Origin: Algibacter lectus
GTDB taxonomy: Bacteria > Bacteroidota > Bacteroidia > Flavobacteriales > Flavobacteriaceae
Length of the DNA: 64,000 nt
Assembly (NCBI RefSeq): GCF_900112395.1
Contig: NZ_FOLN01000006.1
Coordinates: 1-64,000, forward strand
Reading direction: 5' to 3'
Part shown: positions 62,637 to 64,000 of the stretch, piece after piece
Layout: each line of letters opens with the position of its first letter
Numbering within the stretch: the first letter of the stretch is position 1
Made by a program: the position numbers and the translations under genes
Notes under the pieces: generated by a model
Seen by the model: the letters and a program-made list of their open reading frames with translations, nothing else
The model's database searches: none
What the model was told of the DNA's origin: nothing

Positions 62637-63295
62637 TTTTTGAAATTGATAATATTGAATTATCCTTTAAAGAAAAACGTATTTTAAACGGTATTTATCT
62701 TAAAGCTGAAACCAATAACATCACAGGATTATTAGGAAGTAATGGTTGCGGAAAAACGTGTTTACTAAATATATTGTTTGGGAGTTTAAAGCCTAAATAC
62801 AAACTAATTCGCGTTGATAATAAACCTGTTTTAAAACCTCTTTACAAAACAAAACTGGTTGGCTATTTACCACAGCATCATTTTATTCCTAGTCATTTAA
62901 AAGTGAAAAGAATTTTTAAACTTTTTAAAATATCTTGGAAAACATTCACACATCATTTTGAAGTGTTCGGACATTATAAGAAAATTAAAATCGGAAAATT
63001 ATCGGGAGGAGAACGCCGCTTAATTGAAACATACATTGTTTTAAAAAGCAACACTAAATTGATTTTATTAGATGAACCCTTTTCTCATCTATCTCCATTA
63101 AATATTGAAATTATAAAAAATGTGATTACAGCTGAAAAAGAGCATAAAGCTATTATAATTACAGATCATTTATATAAAGAGATTATTGATATTGCTGATA
63201 ATCTTTACTTTATAAAAAATGGTAATTCAAGACACATTGAAAATGTAAAAGAATTAGAGGATTTGAAGTACTTAAACGCCTCTAACCTTAACTAA
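62633..63295 (+). CDS. ABC transporter ATP-binding protein
   Basis: A 220-residue ATPase with Walker A GSNGCGKT, a Q-loop in GYLPQHHF, signature KLSGGERR, Walker B KLILLDEPFSHL and H-loop ITDH. The start at 62633 (MIFEIDNIELSF) is correct, since the longer frame only adds noise from the overlapping gene. The substrate is unknown. The only neighbour that could be its membrane subunit is the small gene it overlaps by four bases. The last 24 bp overlap the convergent gene at 63272. Confidence 0.85.
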   Translation: MIFEIDNIELSFKEKRILNGIYLKAETNNITGLLGSNGCGKTCLLNILFGSLKPKYKLIRVDNKPVLKPLYKTKLVGYLPQHHFIPSHLKVKRIFKLFKISWKTFTHHFEVFGHYKKIKIGKLSGGERRLIETYIVLKSNTKLILLDEPFSHLSPLNIEIIKNVITAEKEHKAIIITDHLYKEIIDIADNLYFIKNGNSRHIENVKELEDLKYLNASNLN

Positions 63296-63973
63296 TTTAA
63301 ATGCTTTATCGTTTTTATTTTCTAAAACAGAGAATAAAACACAAAAGCTTAACCCAAATAAGAATAAAAAATACTCCAAATAACATAGTGCCATTAATTG
63401 AAGATAGTGAGCAATAACGCTTGTTATTTCGGCACAAGTTAAAAACAAAACCAATAAAGCAAAATATTTAGATCTAGAATCTTTTATTAAACGATACCGA
63501 ATAGCAAAAGCCGCAACTATAATTAGAGCACACCCTAAAAGAAAGTACAAATTAACCAAATATTCTAAAATAATAAAAGGTTCTATTATTGCGATAACAG
63601 CTCGAACTACATAAGTATTAAGAAAAATAAGCAATCCATAAATTAGATATTCAATATAACTAATACGCAATGTTTTTTGTTTGAAAAAACCACAGAGACA
63701 AAGCATAACATAACCAAATAATTTAAAAAGGGTTGGCCATATGGTGTTGAGTGGGTTTTCAGAAAAAACAAGGAAAGTTTCAGATAAAATAAAGCACAAC
63801 CAAAAAAGTGCTATAGTCCATTCCGAATAAATTTTGTACTTCAAAACAAATACAAAAAGCACTAGTTCTGTAACCAATACAACATTTAAACTATAACTTA
63901 AAAATAATGTAATACAACTCAATACAAAAAAAATGCTGGTTATTAAGTACACCCTATTTTTAATACTTAACAT
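63272..63973 (-). CDS. Hypothetical polytopic membrane protein
   Basis: A 233-residue protein made almost entirely of seven to eight hydrophobic segments, starting MLSIKNRVYLITSIFFVLSC and ending in a short charged tail (ENKNDKAFKLVKVRGV). No charged catalytic motif is evident. The gene converges on the ABC ATPase with a 24-bp overlap. Its ATG lies 27 bp from the window edge, so its promoter is not visible. The family is not recognised. Confidence 0.6.
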   Translation of the reverse strand: MLSIKNRVYLITSIFFVLSCITLFLSYSLNVVLVTELVLFVFVLKYKIYSEWTIALFWLCFILSETFLVFSENPLNTIWPTLFKLFGYVMLCLCGFFKQKTLRISYIEYLIYGLLIFLNTYVVRAVIAIIEPFIILEYLVNLYFLLGCALIIVAAFAIRYRLIKDSRSKYFALLVLFLTCAEITSVIAHYLQLMALCYLEYFLFLFGLSFCVLFSVLENKNDKAFKLVKVRGV

Positions 63974-64000
63974 GCACTGTTTATTTTTGAGTAGCTGTAA

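Noticed and set aside
1-64000. CRISPR array, tRNA or rRNA genes
   Set aside because: No regularly spaced identical repeats, cloverleaf-like segments or rRNA-like stretches were noticed on reading; a covariance-model scan was not possible.

Overview
The window looks like a chromosomal segment of a marine, alga-associated member of the Bacteroidota, most likely Flavobacteriaceae. The DNA is AT-rich. Promoter-like boxes follow the Bacteroidota TAnnTTTG form rather than sigma-70 boxes, and two very large secreted enzymes end in type IX secretion (T9SS) sorting domains. Most of the window (about 9.6-60 kb) is one carbohydrate-utilisation region read entirely on the minus strand. No tRNA, rRNA, CRISPR array or SusC/SusD pair was seen.

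Layout. 1-4.9 kb: the end of an IS110-type transposase, two leucine-rich-repeat genes (one apparently frameshifted near its end) and an SMC-like ATPase with a zinc hook, an accessory or defence-island-like corner. 5.2-6.9 kb: a thioredoxin / OsmC / ArsP-type permease operon with a TAnnTTTG box inside an inverted repeat. 7.0-9.4 kb: a TPM-domain lipoprotein, an unknown protein and a flavoprotein. 9.6-16.4 kb: a complete non-phosphorylating L-fucose operon (mutarotase, FucP, dehydrogenase, lactonase, UxaA-type dehydratase, 2-keto-3-deoxy-fuconate dehydrogenase, diketo-acid hydrolase). 16.6-59.9 kb: a polysaccharide-degradation cluster with GH3, GH39, GH30, GH31, GH95, GH120 and GH172 enzymes, five S1 sulfatases, esterases, DUF1080-type proteins, three paralogous beta-helix proteins, a 1452-residue beta-helix/alginate-lyase-like protein and an unclassified TIM-barrel-like enzyme. 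60.2-64 kb: housekeeping genes pyrF and prfA, a small ABC unit and a membrane protein.

How it fits together. The two T9SS-tagged proteins would act on the polymer at the cell surface. Sulfatases and acetyl esterases would strip substituents. Xylosidases (GH120, GH39, perhaps GH3/GH30/GH31) and the GH95 fucosidase would release xylose and fucose, and the fucose operon would turn fucose into pyruvate and lactate. The substrate is inferred to be a sulfated, acetylated polysaccharide containing fucose and xylose, of the fucoidan or diatom fucan kind. This is inference from gene content.

The strongest non-obvious signal is regulatory. Six transcription units of the cluster each carry upstream a pair of near-identical 15-bp half-sites (TATAAAyTATrGTTC on the plus strand), always exactly 21 bp apart and in the same orientation. 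In four of the six a TAnnTTTN-like box lies 20-21 bp further toward the gene. This is the geometry expected of an AraC-type (possibly hybrid two-component) activator, whose gene is not in the window. Family assignments rest on motif recognition and coordinates were read by hand from the sequence.
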